Positions 22,601-34,681 of a stretch of DNA of 64,000 nt are shown in pieces; position 1 is the first letter of the stretch, and each line of letters opens with the position of its first letter. The stretch lies in NCBI GenBank assembly GCA_036365145.1, contig JAEOAD010000024.1, positions 12,060,501 through 12,124,500 on the forward strand. Direction: 5' to 3'. The translations under genes were made by a program, and so were the position numbers. The notes under the pieces are model-generated. The model was not told the DNA's origin. It was given only the letters and a program-made list of their open reading frames with translations, and ran no database searches. The DNA comes from Orientallactaga sibirica (lineage: Eukaryota; Chordata; Mammalia; Rodentia; Dipodidae).

Positions 22601-23844
22601 TCATTTACTATTGTGTCCATATATGATAAAAAAAGGGACAAAATATACTAATAAACATATGCGTGCATACACAATTACACAAAATTTCTAAAATATTTTT
22701 TTTTTTAATTTAGTCATTGAAGGAAGCCTGTTGAGTCCCTTGGACACTGATTGAATGAACATTCACCCTTTCTTTTTTCTCAACACACTTTGGTTATTAT
22801 GAGGAATGAGGAGCAATGTACTGTTCTGAAAAAAAGAAAGAAAGAAAGAAAGAAAAAACCTTCATGTGCCATCAATGATTACAGATAGCAGTGGTCATAC
22901 GACTAACTTCTTGCTCCTGGGATTCGGTAGAATCTTCCAAAGTGATTTCTTATTAAAGGATCTGATTCAATTAGCATGAGGCTTTAGCCTGTATATTTCC
23001 TTTTTTGTTTTTAATCTTTCTTCTTGCTTTGAAATATTAATTCAATTGCTTAGACTTCCCTAGCCTCTTAGAGTCACAGATTTAGTATGAAATCTAGGCT
23101 GCTAGTATAATGAAGTGAAAAGCCTGAAAAGCTTAGAATAATCATGAAATTCATCTGCATCAGCTTCGATATAAGTCTTGGATTTTCTACTTCTGGGTTT
23201 ATTTTATTAAAGAAAAAATAAGAGACCTAACTTTAAAACCACTGTGTTTCACACCCATGTTTAATGCTCAGTTCAATTCATAGGAGATACATTCACTAAT
23301 GTGTCTTGATCATTTTTGTTACTCTATACTTTCATTTCTGCTTAACTATTTAACAACAGAAATGCTACAATGTTATTGTTCTTAAATTTGTTCTTTTTTA
23401 AATAGAAATAGATATAGAACTTCTGTTAAGAACTAGATTTCATGTCAGGCCATATAGGTATACATCCAAATTTCATTCAATAATTTTATGACATCACACA
23501 TGCTTGTAAAGTGCCCTGATATCAATGAAACAAAAAAGCATTGCTCTGAGAGTCACAAGTACTATTCACTATATCAGAAACATTCATAGTATGCAAGAGA
23601 TGATAGTTATAATTAGAAATAATATACACATACAAATGGCGGCACCAGACTACAATGCAGGAGATGCAATTCCAGTTTTCTAAAAAAAAAAAAAAAAAAG
23701 TTGTTAGATTGCATTTATGCAATCCTACTCCATAGTCTAGTCACTTTTGAAAAATACATGTTGAACTTTTAATATGCATTATTCATGCAAGAGGAAAATT
23801 AAGAGAAACAAAATCATAAATTTTACCTCTATAATGGAGAGGGG

Positions 23845-23902
<58 letters not shown>

Positions 23903-25689
23903 ATAAAAATCATGAATGTTGAAAATTAGGTCCCTGACAGACCATACTATCTAAATATGTACTCTTTTAACATTATATACTACAAAAACTGAATTGTAAT
24001 GCGAGTTATAAATTGAGTGATAAGAGATTATAAATTAGCTCCTAACCTTTTTTTATATATTTATAAGTTTTATGCATACATTCTTTTTAAAGTGTATACA
24101 TTCTATTGGTACTTAATTTCATCAATTTCACCACTCATGGACTCAGGACATTTGTAACTCAGTTGAAAAATATGAAATATCTAATCTGTTTCCAACACCA
24201 CTGTTTACTTTCAGGTCTCTCAGTCTTTTGCATTGATGTGATGAATGATATCTCTTTATTTGGGTATTAAGATGGTTTTCAACCAATATCAAAATCCCTT
24301 AATATGTATTTTCAGTAAGTTCTTATAAAAAGAAGACTTTCCAAATGAATTTATGTAGCCACCTTTGCAGATTATGACTTCAGCACCATTCTCAAGGCAT
24401 CTAAACATTATATAAAATTATACTTAACTGATTATTACTATCAAGCAAGAAAGCTAGTAATTCAACCAAGGAAATTTCCTTAGTTTCATTGTATCCAGAA
24501 GGACTTAGAGCTATTCTTTCACTTATATCTCTCAGCCCATTGACTTTGGTAGCTAGTAAAATTAATTTTCTTAGTTAATTCCTCTGCTTTGAAAGCACTA
24601 TTTTTTTTTCCTGGAGGAATCTTTAAGATAAAAATGTGCTACTAATGACAATGGCAGTGGTTCCACATCCCTCTTAAATAGTGATCTATAGAAGAAATGG
24701 GAAATTCTCACCTTTAGGGGTTCAAACTGCATTTTATTCACATATGAACCTTGGTAAGGTGGAAGGAAGCACTCCAACAAGGTAAAGCAAACAACTTTTA
24801 GATTGGAAAAGAAAAGAAATGAAAATATTACTTGGAGGGGAGCATGTGAGAAGAGGATGGATTCCACAAAATTAACATGAAATTTGTTTATTTAAATAGC
24901 TTATTATATTTGCATTTTGATGACTCTTATTTCCACACTCTGCTTTCCTAACACTTTCTCTCAAATAAGAAAGCATGTTTTCCTGCACATCTACACTAAT
25001 GATTCCTCACTCAGCAAGGCTTGCACTTATTAAAGCCTTTTATTGCCACTTTGCTTAAAGAGGTGTTTGAACTCTAGCAGGTAGGAAAATCCAGAGGGAA
25101 AATTCATTTGAAAGTATTCATAATGGAGTAGAGAGATGAAAAACAAAATTATTGCTGTGAACTACATTTTTTTTTTCTGGTCTCTGCAGATACATCAAAT
25201 TTCTGCACTTTAACTCAAGAATATGAAAAAGATCTTCTCTTGGGTCCAAATAGCTAATAGTATAAGAAATTCCCATTCATCATTGTGTGAATATAAAAAT
25301 TAAAATTGTATTAAGATATCAGCCATTGAAGTTATAATAACACAGACTCATTTCTACACACTAAGAAAATATTTTGAATAGAATGTGTGGCATTATTAAA
25401 AACCAATTTTATACTTTTCCAATAAATGTTTTAAATTATCTTTAATAATATTTTTAGTCACTATTTTCTTTGAAAAGTTTTAGTTTCCTATTGCTTTCAA
25501 AATCATAATGACATAATAGAGAGAACAATGGACATAGGATATTTTGCTGAATGGATTCTTCTTAGAATTATTTGCCTTTCCTAGCCTATGATGCCTTCAT
25601 AGATAGGCAATTTAGTCAGTCTTCATGCACTTTTTATGGGAATGATGGTAATTCTTTTCTGTTGCATATTTATGCATGTTTGGTGTTTG
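22601..25689. other. Unique AT-rich sequence with simple repeats
   Basis: Holds a short (AAAG)n at 22834-22857, an A run at 23682-23699 and a pure (TA)n of about 48 bp at 23852-23899. No transposon or gene signature otherwise. Confidence 0.6.
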
Positions 25690-26020
25690 TATGTGTTTGC
25701 ATGTTGATACCTTTGTGGGGGTATATTGCAATGAATGCCAGGGGCTGAAATTAGTTGCCTTCCTCACTTTCTCTCTCTTTCTCTCTCTGTCTCTCTGTCT
25801 TTCAACAAGGTATCTCACTGAACTGAGAGTTCATTGGTTTGGCGCCACTGGCTAATCATCAAGTCACCAAGTTATAAGGATGTCCTGCCTCTGCTTTACC
25901 ATCATTGGTATTACAGGTGCACATGACAATGCCTGGCGTTTACATTGCTGGGGATGAAAACTCAGGACCTCATGCTTGAACAGCAGTCCGTTTACCCACT
26001 GAGCCTTCCCCCTATCCCTG
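25690..26020 (-). mobile_element. B4-type chimeric SINE (ID-like head joined to B1)
   Basis: On the minus strand: head AAGGCTCAGTGGGTAAACGG, CATGAGGTCCTGAGTTTTC, a B1-like middle with AAGCAGAGGCAGGACATCC, and a GA-rich end. The order tRNA/ID-related head, B1 body and low-complexity tail is that of the B4 class of rodents. Confidence 0.65.
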
Positions 26021-27786
26021 GTAATGCTTAATGTTTATTTTAGATGAACTCTGAACCTTCAAATCACTAGTGTTATCAGGGTAATAGAAGTTTTGAGTTT
26101 CCACATTCCATTTAGGGTCCTGGCTTCTTTATTTTTCAACATTCACTCAATATTTATTGGTTGCCTATTTTAATGAGTTAAATATGGTTCAAACCCCAAA
26201 GGGCCATGAAAAATACTAACCTGGGCACAAAGTGACAAGGTAATGTTAGTAGAAAGAGGAAAGGACAGACAGTGACTAGTTAGGGAAGCGATGGAAAGAC
26301 GGTCTTTATAGGAACATTGCCAGGTCACAGAACAGATGGAGAAAGAGCATCCAGTGAAGAATTGACAGGCAGAGAAATCTATGATGGCACTATATGTTCA
26401 GGAAATCGGGAGCTGTCCTTTTCAGCAATATGCTAAGTTACGAGGTGATAAGGAGACAAAAAGTAAACAGAACAACAATGTGGGAACATATTTTGCTTTG
26501 TCGTGTTACTATCAGAGTTTCTCAATTTTTCTTTATCTGTTTAATTTGGTTTTTTAATAAATAAACTTTATAGTTAAGATCAACTCAGGAGGAATTTAAA
26601 AAAATCTATTCATTATTGTAAATCATTATTGTGATTCAGGATTTATTTCCCCTTTCTTTGAACTAAGCCAGCAAACAGCACATTTCATCCCACTAGGCTC
26701 TTACATGCTTCTAACCTTGTATCATATATGACATTTTTTTCTATGAGATGAAAGTCATTAAATCACACATTTTTTGTAATATAATTTATTTTTTATTTAT
26801 ATTATTCTGATTTTACATTCATAGTGTTGACTCCATTATCCTCCTCCCTGTCCTCAGAAAATTTTAATACCTGAAATTTCAGAAGTAGTTGGAATACTGT
26901 TTTTCAATGCAGGAGTTTAAATATTACTCCTCTGTAAAGTGTTGTTCAAATGTATAACACATGTGGGGAATTTACTCCTAAAGGCACGTGAATACAATCT
27001 AACTTTCCTCTGTGGAGTAGATCAGTAAGCAGGTGTCAGGCACTGCTCCTATAGACAACTCCCCAGGCCACCTGAGGAATCTGATTGTCATTGTCTTACT
27101 TTCCTGCATTTGCTTCCACACTGTTTGTCTTGCATGCCAAAGTGGACTCTTAACACAACCCAAATTAAATGCTATTATTTATTTTTCTTCCTCAAAGGGA
27201 TTCACTTTATCCCATCCTTACTCACCTTTCCATTATTACCCTGTGGCTTTAAGCTTGACTACCTCAGGCAGCACATGTTGGCCATACAATAGTTTCTTGA
27301 ACTCGGAGTTTCAGTCGCTACTGTGCATATCATGGCAATTTCTTCTAAGCATTGCTCCCTGGATCTGGTTTAGCAGTGAACATCTGCTCAACATTACCTT
27401 CTCTAATCCTCCTCAGTTGATACAGACCTTTTGACCTGCAAGGTGCAATTCAACCACCAACACCAACAGGAATCCTATCTTACCTCCTTAAACAATCATC
27501 TCCACTCTTAGTTGCACTTAGAACTTTGCTCTCTTGCAGAAACATCCCAAAAAGCGTTGACTCATTCACATATGCATGTAGGTTTCTTCATCATAGCGAT
27601 AATGCTTACTTAACTCTGTGTTTCCAACACTCCACTGCAATGTCAAAAATAGGCTTTATAATATTTTCAGGAAAAATCTGTTGTTTTGCTTTAAGCATCC
27701 ATTTTATAGACAAATGCTTTTCTAAAGCAAAGTTAACAAAAATGTCAGATGATATTTGTAAAGGTACCAGCAATACAAAAGCATGA
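26021..27786. other. Unique sequence
   Basis: A frame of 133 codons at 27033-27434 has no recognisable domain and unremarkable composition; I do not regard it as a gene. No repeat recognised. Confidence 0.5.
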
Positions 27787-27834
27787 GCACGTGCGCACGC
27801 ACACGTGCGAACACTCACACACACACATATATAT
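27787..27834. repeat. Alternating purine-pyrimidine tract with two CACGTG sites
   Basis: Near-perfect alternation that begins with CpG-dense GCACGTGCGCACGCACACGT and passes into (CA)n and (TA)n. CACGTG sits at 27788-27793 and 27802-27807. Such tracts favour Z-DNA. The tract lies directly beside the tail side of a minus-strand B1. Confidence 0.8.
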
Positions 27835-27835
27835 C

Positions 27836-27968
27836 TTTTTCTTTTCACTCTAGCCCGGGATGACCTGGAATTCTCTATGTAGTTTCAGGGTGGACTCCAA
27901 CTCATGGCGATCCTCCTAACTCTGCCTCCTGAGTGCTGGGATTAAAGCCACGTGCCACCATGCCCACA
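27836..27968 (-). mobile_element. B1 SINE
   Basis: CACTCTAGCCCGGGATGACC, TCTATGTAGTTTCAGGGTGG, GAGTGCTGGGATTAAAGCCA and GCCACCATGCCCAC give reversed B1. Confidence 0.93.
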
Positions 27969-27984
27969 TTATATTATTGTTTTC

Positions 27985-28197
27985 TAACTATTTTGTTTAT
28001 TATTCATTTGCAAGCAGAGAAATAGAGACAGAGAATGGGAATGCCAGGGCATCTTGCCATTGTAAATGAACTCCAGATGCATTTGTCACTTTGTGCATCT
28101 GGCTTTATGTGGGTACTGTGGGTACTAGAGTATCAAACCTGGGCCATCAGGCATGGGAAGCAAATGGTGTTAAATGCTGAGTCATCTCTCCATCCTA
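27985..28197 (-). mobile_element. DIP-type SINE
   Basis: AATGCCAGGGCATCTTGCCA, CTTTGTGCATCTGGCTTTAT and reversed head GAGTCATCTCTCCATCC. GTGGGTACT is tandemly doubled near 28110. Confidence 0.9.
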
Positions 28198-28296
28198 TTT
28201 TTTAAATTATTTCTAGCAATGAGAATTCAACAAAACATGAATTTTTACTTTATGAAAGAGGAAAAATATCATTGAGTGTTCGTCCCTTTGTTTTAT

Positions 28297-28471
28297 TATA
28301 TTTTTTATTTATTTATTTATTTATTTTGCTTTTTAAGGTAAGGTCTCACTCTGACTCAGGCTGACCTGGAATTCACTCTGTAGTCTCAGGGTGTCCTCAA
28401 ACTCATGGCAATCCTCCTTCCTCTGCCTCCTAGTACTGGGATTAAAGGTGTGCGCCACCGCACCCAGCTCT
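28297..28471 (-). mobile_element. B1 SINE with (ATTT)n tail
   Basis: Tail (ATTT)n at about 28303-28327, then AAGGTCTCACTCTGACTCAG, GGAATTCACTCTGTAGTCTC and AAAGGTGTGCGCCACCGCAC. CpGs partly intact, so relatively recent. Confidence 0.94.
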
Positions 28472-29470
28472 TCCTTTTATTTTAACTAGTGAGAAGAATC
28501 TAGATTGCTTGACTTCTGGTTTAGAAATGATTCTGGAGCAAACTTCCTCTTTTTTAGAGAGAAGCTGCATGAACTACTGCTTTTCCCACACTAGAAACTA
28601 CTTATTTCCTACAGCTTATCACTATTAAGGGAAACATTTTGTTGAGATAAAAAAAAAAAGGGGGTACATTATGATGATTCGGCATGCTCCTTGTGGCTCC
28701 CTCCTTCTTGAAATTCATTCTTTCCAACAATAGTATCAAAGGACATGTTCATAAACGACAGTGAAAATGAAATACCTGACAAAATGCCCACTGGATTCAT
28801 TGTATGAATAAAGACAGTAATCACTCTTTTGATCTTAATTTTGCCCAATTGATGTTTATTTTTATTGTTGCCCTTGACAGTAGGCCTTAAAAATACAGAC
28901 TTCAGTTTCTTTTGTATTAACTCTCCTCAAATATAATCATGACCATTTAACTTAGTGGTTACATAATCCTAGTGAAATTTTAATGTGGACATCTTGCATT
29001 AACTTTCTTCCCTTTAACAACAACAAAAAAAGGAAAAGGTGGCCCCTAAATAAATGAAACTCAATTTCATGGCACATTATCTCTTTCAATGCTTTCCTCA
29101 CAGCTTTCATTTTCATTAAAATCACAGACAACCATAAATTAATAATTACTTCAGGTTGACTAAATGCAGGCCAAACTATTTAGCTCTTGCTTTCCTACAG
29201 TGGCCCTTCTTGTTCATGCTGGAAAAATGTTAATTTAGATAATGTGGGTTGCCCCTTGTCTTATGATTCTGCTTTGCAGTTTCACTGATCTATAATAGTC
29301 TGTTCTTATTAAAGAGTATTAACTTTATCTTTTGTTCAATCAAGCTTTACACATTGCTTAGAAGATAACTATTGCTAACTCTCAACTGAAATGAGCCATT
29401 ATCTATGTATCATGTATATTTATGTTCTTCAAAAATATCTTTTGAATGTGTGTGTGTTTAAATCTCACTT

Positions 29471-29523
29471 GTATATGTGTATGTGTATATATATATATAT
29501 ATACATACACACACACACACACA
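29471..29523. repeat. Palindromic (TG)n(TA)n(CA)n microsatellite
   Basis: GT-rich left arm, about 20 bp of alternating TA, and CA-rich right arm make a near-perfect self-complementary tract. Confidence 0.9.
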
Positions 29524-29934
29524 TTGTTCCTAAGCTTAAAGTGTGAGAGGCACTTACACAGAGAACCAGGAAATGGGCATAAAATCCCAACTCATTATCA
29601 TGATGATAATTTAAAATTAGCCATGTTATTTTACATCTTAAAGGATTTCAGTACTATTTGTTTGATTTGCTTAAAGAAGTCATAACTAAAAATTCAGTCC
29701 TAGTTTCTCTTGTTTCTTTGATATTTAAAAACTCTTAATTAGCCCCAAGACCAGTGAATATATTGTTTACTTAAAACTTGACTTCCTTAAAGAGTTTTTA
29801 AAGATATGAATCTATTTTTACAGAAGTTCCAGAGGGAAAGCAGTTACACAATCAGACATTAGTGCCCTGAGAACAATGCAATACAGGATCTGCCAGCTAA
29901 AACACAAGTTAACAGTTTAGGCTCTGAAAACAGG

Positions 29935-30014
29935 ACTGTTGGGAATGCTTTCACTTCCCTTAGTTTTTTAGGTAACCACTAGTTGGTTTAACTAAAAAGC
30001 ATTCCTTCAACAGT
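29935..30014. other. 80-nt inverted repeat / hairpin
   Basis: The 17-nt left arm 29935-29951 (ACTGTTGGGAATGCTTT) pairs with 29996-30014 (AAAGCATTCC, a two-base TT bulge, CAACAGT). Inside it TTAGTT (29960-29965) pairs with AACTAA (29990-29995) and AACCA with TGGTT around CTAGT. It resembles no SINE in the window. It could be a fossil palindromic DNA transposon, a structured RNA, or chance. Confidence 0.6.
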
Positions 30015-30520
30015 TTGGGATACACCTTACAGTGAGGGCTTCAGCTCAGTTAAGGTTTCAGATCACCCAAGTTTCACAAGTTGAAGTTAGCCTGAAGCAA
30101 AAATATCTTTTGAGTAAAAACATTCAGTATTTCTAATTCTTTCAAATTCTTGGAAAATTAAGTAAATTAATTAAAGTTGTGATAAATCTTACCTTTACCT
30201 CAAAGTATGTCACCTATACCATCTCATTCAATCATTTTCTCAATGAAATCTTTAAGTAAACATTTCTATGTTCTGTCTTGTGAGATTAATATTAATATTT
30301 TGGATTATGATAGTGCATATGTTTCTTATCATACATATTATATATAAACCAGAATTTATATGAAAGGAAGATGATATATTCATATCTGTTCACTTATTAA
30401 AAAAATATATTTTAACAAATAAAGTAGGTTGATTTTCAAGGAATATGCCACCAAAAGTTATTTAGAGATTAAATTCATTCAATTATATTTTGACCCTATC
30501 AAGCACATTATGCCAATTTT

Positions 30521-30677
30521 TTTTTGTTTGTTTTGTTTTTTGAGTCAGGGTCTCACTGTAGCTCAGGCTCACCTGGAATTCACTATGTAGCTTCAGGATA
30601 GCCTCAAACTCACAGCAAAACTCCTACCTCTGCCTTCCCAGAGCTGGGATTAAAGGCGTGTGCCACCATGCCTGGCT
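30521..30677 (-). mobile_element. B1 SINE with clear target-site duplication
   Basis: T-rich start, GAGTCAGGGTCTCACTGTAG, GGAATTCACTATGTAGCTTC, GGGATTAAAGGCGTGTGCCA. Flanked by CATTATGCCAATT at 30506-30518 and CATTATGGCAATT at 30678-30690, a 13-bp duplication with one mismatch. Confidence 0.96.
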
Positions 30678-30690
30678 CATTATGGCAATT

Positions 30691-31206
30691 TTTAAAGAGT
30701 AATAGCCTTGCTTGGCTTCTATCACTCTTAGTTCAGGTATGTAATTGCTTCAAAATTCAGCAATCAGTACTTAGAAGTTTTAACAAAATAAGACAAACTC
30801 ATTAATTGATTTTCCAATGTTTTATTCTTAAGTATGATAAATCACATGAGCTATATTTACTAATGATTACATCATGAAAATTTCCATGCATATTGAAAGC
30901 ATAGTTCCCCTGAACCCCATAACATGAAAAGTCCCAAAGGAAGCATGCAAAATGAACTCAAACAATACAATAGTGTGGAATTGATCTGGGAATCTCATTT
31001 CCCTCTTTGTATCTATGCTCAACTGTGTTTGCTATAAATATTATGAAATGAATTTGCACGTATTAACATTAAAAAATTACACAAATTAATTCTGCAGACA
31101 TTTTATTTTTAACACTAATGGTCTGATTTTTATTTTTACTTAGAACAGTGAGGAAATCCAAATATTGTACATTTAAGCTTAAGTTTTATATTTTTCAATT
31201 TTAAAA
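30691..31206. other. Unique AT-rich sequence
   Basis: Nothing recognised. Confidence 0.55.
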
Positions 31207-31417
31207 GGAGCTGGGGAGATGGCTCAGTGGATGAAGGTGCTTGCTTGCAAAGTTTACTGGCTCAGGTACCCATTTAAAGCCAGATGCACAAGGTGGCATA
31301 TGCATCTGGAATCTATTTGCAGTGGCAAGGCCCATACTCACTCAGACTCTCTCTCTCTCTGTCTCTCTCTTACACTCTCTAAAGATAAATAAATACAAAT
31401 ACTTTAAATAATAAAAA
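31207..31417 (+). mobile_element. DIP-type SINE
   Basis: GAGCTGGGGAGATGGCTCAG, AAAGCCAGATGCACAAGGTG, CAGTGGCAAGGCCCATAC, CT run, A-rich tail. Followed within a few bases by another copy in the same direction. Confidence 0.92.
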
Positions 31418-31420
31418 TTA

Positions 31421-31613
31421 TGACTAGAGAGATGGTTCAGCAATTAAAGGCACTTGTTTGAAAAACCTGATAGCCTGAGTTTGATTCCCCAATATCCATA
31501 TATAGCCAAATGAATAAAGTGATGCATGCATCTGAAGTCCATTTGCAGTGGAAGGAGGCATTAGCATGCTAATGACCCCTTGCAAATAAACAAAAGTATT
31601 AAAATAAATACAT
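31421..31613 (+). mobile_element. DIP-type SINE, tandem to the previous copy
   Basis: ATGACTAGAGAGATGGTTCA, CCTGAGTTTGATTCCCC, ATGCATGCATCTGAAGTCC, then a short diverged end with no CT run. More decayed than its neighbour. Confidence 0.85.
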
Positions 31614-32100
31614 AAAGATCATAAACAAATAAAAGTATAAACAAAATAATACATTACACTTTCCTTTCTGAGGGCAACTAAAGGATTGATGCATTAGATT
31701 AATTACACAATTTTCTTTAGTTTCTTTAGTTTATTTAGTTAAATAAAACTATGCATATATTCAATAGGCTTCTCCTATTATGTGGACAGTTCATATCCCA
31801 TAATGATTTCTACTTTCTATCTATTTTGAATATATACATTATATTATATACTATATACATATAATATATTACAATATATTGACATTCATGTTAATCTCAA
31901 AAACAAGAAATATATTTTGCTTAATAAAATTTTATTTATTCGATTAGCTTATACTTGATAATTCCCTTTTTTGTACATTTCAAAGCCAAAAATAGAAAAA
32001 TAGAAATTGGCTTTTATTAGTATTACAGCTGCAAAATAAAGTAAATGATTCTATTGTTATAATTACTGATTATTTAGAAAATGTTTATATTGTTAAATAT
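31614..32100. other. Unique, strongly AT-rich sequence
   Basis: TA-rich stretch near 31828-31885; no element recognised. Confidence 0.55.
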
Positions 32101-32327
32101 AGGAGCTAGAGAAATAGCTCAGTGGTTAAAGGAGGTGCTTGTTTGTAAGGCCTAAAAGCCTGAGTTTGATTCCCCAGAACCCACGTAATGCCAGAGGCAC
32201 AAAGTGGTGCATGCATCTGGAGTTCATTTGCTATGGCAAGAAGCCCTGGCACATCATACTCTTTCTCTCTTTCTCAACTTTCTATCTTTGTCTCACTCTC
32301 AAATACATTAAAAATATTTAAATATAT
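32101..32327 (+). mobile_element. DIP-type SINE
   Basis: GGAGCTAGAGAAATAGCTCA, CCCACGTAATGCCAGAGGC, GGTGCATGCATCTGGAGTTC, CT-rich run and A-rich tail. Confidence 0.92.
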
Positions 32328-32439
32328 AAAGAAAGGTGGTCTTTTATATTCTTTTCAAGATTAAAGGAGAGAAAATAAGCTAAAATTCAGAGTGGTAGGA
32401 AACATCTAGTGCCTACTGACCTGCGGTTAATAATAATAA

Positions 32440-33170
32440 ATTTCAAATGTCCATGTTAGAATTTATGAACCAATATAAGATATATAAACCAGGGGAGCAA
32501 TTTGGGAATGTGTATAATTGCTTGAATCCTGAAAGAGGTTTGCATTCAAACAAGAGAGTGTCCTCCCCCTTCCAAAGGGAACCTCATCAATGGGGAATGT
32601 GGGTCATCCATTGTGGGGATAGTCAAGACTTATGGAGGATAGACCAAGTCTCTATGCATAATGCCCCAACTTGTGGCTCTGAAACTCTTTCCGCCCCCTC
32701 TTCCGTGAATTTCCCTGAGCCACAATGGGGTCATTTTAGTTCTACTTCAGTGATGAGGTTTTGGGAGCCTCTGTGTCTCAGGATATCTGGCTTAGTAGGA
32801 GTTGGATGTTCTCTGTGTTTATCTCCTTCAGCCTCCAAGAACACTGTACTCTTGTCCTTCCCCCACATTATGGTTTCAGCTCAGGCCCTGGTGAGGTGTG
32901 ATTGGCTGATCTTTCCTTTGGGTTTATTGTCCATCTGAAAAAGATAAGCAAATTCTCCAACAGAGAGAGAAGTTAGTACTAGATAGATGGGATGGCCATA
33001 GTTATTTTAGAGAGAATTTTATATGTGTAGGCCTAGCCCACATTTGTGGGAGCTTGATCTTGGAGACTGGGCTCATTTTTTTGTACATGGTTTTGACTTA
33101 TTTCCTTTGGAGCCCTTCCTGGTTTTTTTTTTTTTTTTTTTTTTTTAAGAAGAGACAGGAAGGATGGGAA
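32440..33170 (-). mobile_element. Probable LINE-1 3' UTR remnant
   Basis: CCGCCCCCTCTTCCGTGAAT followed by TCCCTGAGCC recurs at 41656-41686, where it forms the deep end of a minus-strand LINE-1 3' fragment with a poly(T) border. The segment is followed by ORF2-like sequence in the same orientation at 33240. The 163-codon frame at 32447-32938 runs antisense to this element and has no domain. A poly(T) run lies at about 33122-33146. Confidence 0.45.
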
Positions 33171-33239
33171 ATACCATAGGGGAGATGATAATATACTAAC
33201 TTAAAAATTAACTTTAAAAGAGTTTATCCATTTCTCCTA

Positions 33240-33583
33240 ATATTTTGCATTTATGCCATAGAGTTATTCATAGTACCATTTGGTCACCCATCATGACTGT
33301 AACATCAGTATTAATGTCCCTTTTATCATTTCTAATATCAATAATCTATATTTTCTTTTTTTTCTCAGTCTTGCTAGAGATTCATCATTTTTAACTTTTG
33401 TCAAAGTAACAACTTTCCTTTTGTTGGTTTCCTTTATTTTCTGTTTTCTGCTATTATATTTGTTTTCTTGTGATTCCTGGTAGATATTTAGAGAATTGAT
33501 TTGAGGCTACTTTTTTACTATTACATCCATTTGGTAATATACCTTTCCTCCTAAGCACTGGCTTAGTTATCAGTCAGTAATTT

Positions 33584-33615
<32 letters not shown>

Positions 33616-33890
33616 GGTTTTCCGAGGTAGGGTCTCACTCTAGTCCAGGCTGACCTGTAGTCTTAGGCTGGCCTCGAATTCAAGGCGCTCCTCTTACCTC
33701 GGCCTCCTGAGTGCTGGGATTAAAGGCATGTGCCACCATGATTGGCTGGATTTGTTTTATTTTCTTGTCTTTCATTTAAAAAAATTCCTTGTTTTCTTTG
33801 TGACCGTTAAGTATTTTGAAGTGTGTTGTTTAAATATTTAAACATTTCTCAGATATTCTTGTGTAATGTAGTTTTCTAGTTTAATTCTTT
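33240..33890 (-). mobile_element. LINE-1 ORF2 remnant (endonuclease-RT linker), split by a B1
   Basis: CTCAGTCTTGCTAGAGATTC, TTTCTGTTTTCTGCTATT, and beyond the B1 TTTGTGACCGTTAAGTATTT and GTGTGTTGTTTAA follow the reverse complement of mammalian ORF2 between the endonuclease and reverse transcriptase parts. All frames are broken. The B1 at 33587-33748 separates two otherwise colinear halves. Confidence 0.72.
33587..33748 (-). mobile_element. B1 SINE nested in the LINE-1 remnant
   Basis: About 29 T residues, then GGTAGGGTCTCACTCTAGTC, CTTAGGCTGGCCTCGAATTC and TGCTGGGATTAAAGGCATGT. The GGAATTCACTATG part is deleted. The long tail and preserved CpGs suggest a recent insertion. Confidence 0.94.
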
Positions 33891-33899
33891 TACTATCTA

Positions 33900-34250
33900 A
33901 CTCAAATAGACTCACTTGATTTATACTTAGCTTTGTCAAGGATGGCCCTGTGTTGCCATTGTTCCAGCTTGTACTTTTCTAGTTTGAGGAGAGGAAACAG
34001 AAAAGTAGATAAGGTGGAATATTCACCCTGTGTCCCATGGAGCATGTGCTGAACAAGGTGGCTATGAATGTGGTTCATATGGTTCAACACAACTGTAAAC
34101 TTATTGTAAAACATCATGAGATTTCTCCAAACACCTTAACTGAGTGGTTCTCAAGCATGAACTTTGTAGGTGACAACAAGTTTCAATTTCATGCAGAATA
34201 AATGTACATATGCTCTCATTTTTTGTAAAAAAAAAAAAAAAAAAAAAAAA
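33900..34250 (+). pseudogene. Retroposed transcript 3' end with poly(A)
   Basis: AATAAA near 34198 lies about 28 bases upstream of an uninterrupted A run (34227-34250), the arrangement left when a polyadenylated transcript is reverse-transcribed into DNA. Upstream sequence is GC-balanced and unrelated to the SINEs. The parent gene is not recognised and the 5' limit is uncertain. A 71-codon minus-strand frame here has no known motif. Confidence 0.4.
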
Positions 34251-34642
34251 GTCTACATCTTCCTTCTAGCCCCAACTTCTATGACATAAGAAGAAAACAT
34301 GTCTTGATAAAAGTAAATTCACAGTGGCTCTAAAAACACATTTAGTACATTGCATCAGTAGCCAATAGATACTGTAAATTTTGGAAGATTAGAAAATGAG
34401 TTCAAATATATAAAGAAACAATAATATCTGAACCCTGAAGATATGAAAGGTAAACTATTGAATGAGACTTTGGGAGAAATGATTAGAAAGGGAAGAACCT
34501 AAGCATTGTATTTGTAGAAATCAAGGGGTCTAGACACTTGTTTTTCCTCAGATTGTCATAGATTGTGATATATTGCATCTCATTATAGAAGTAGACCTGG
34601 GGATTGAGGGAAAAAAAGGTAGGAACCAATCCCCAGAATGGA

Positions 34643-34681
<39 letters not shown>

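Larger units (their letters stand above)
28472..30505. other. Unique sequence with palindromic simple repeat and hairpin
   Basis: Apart from the two structures listed separately (29471-29523 and 29935-30014), nothing was recognised. Confidence 0.55.

Noticed and set aside
27033..27434. 133-codon frame in unique sequence
   Set aside because: No start context, domain or codon pattern of interest. A length near this is expected by chance in 64 kb on six frames.
32447..32938. 163-codon frame, the longest in the window
   Set aside because: It runs antisense to what looks like a LINE-1 3' UTR, and its CCGCCCCCTCTTCCG part is repeated at 41656. No protein motif.
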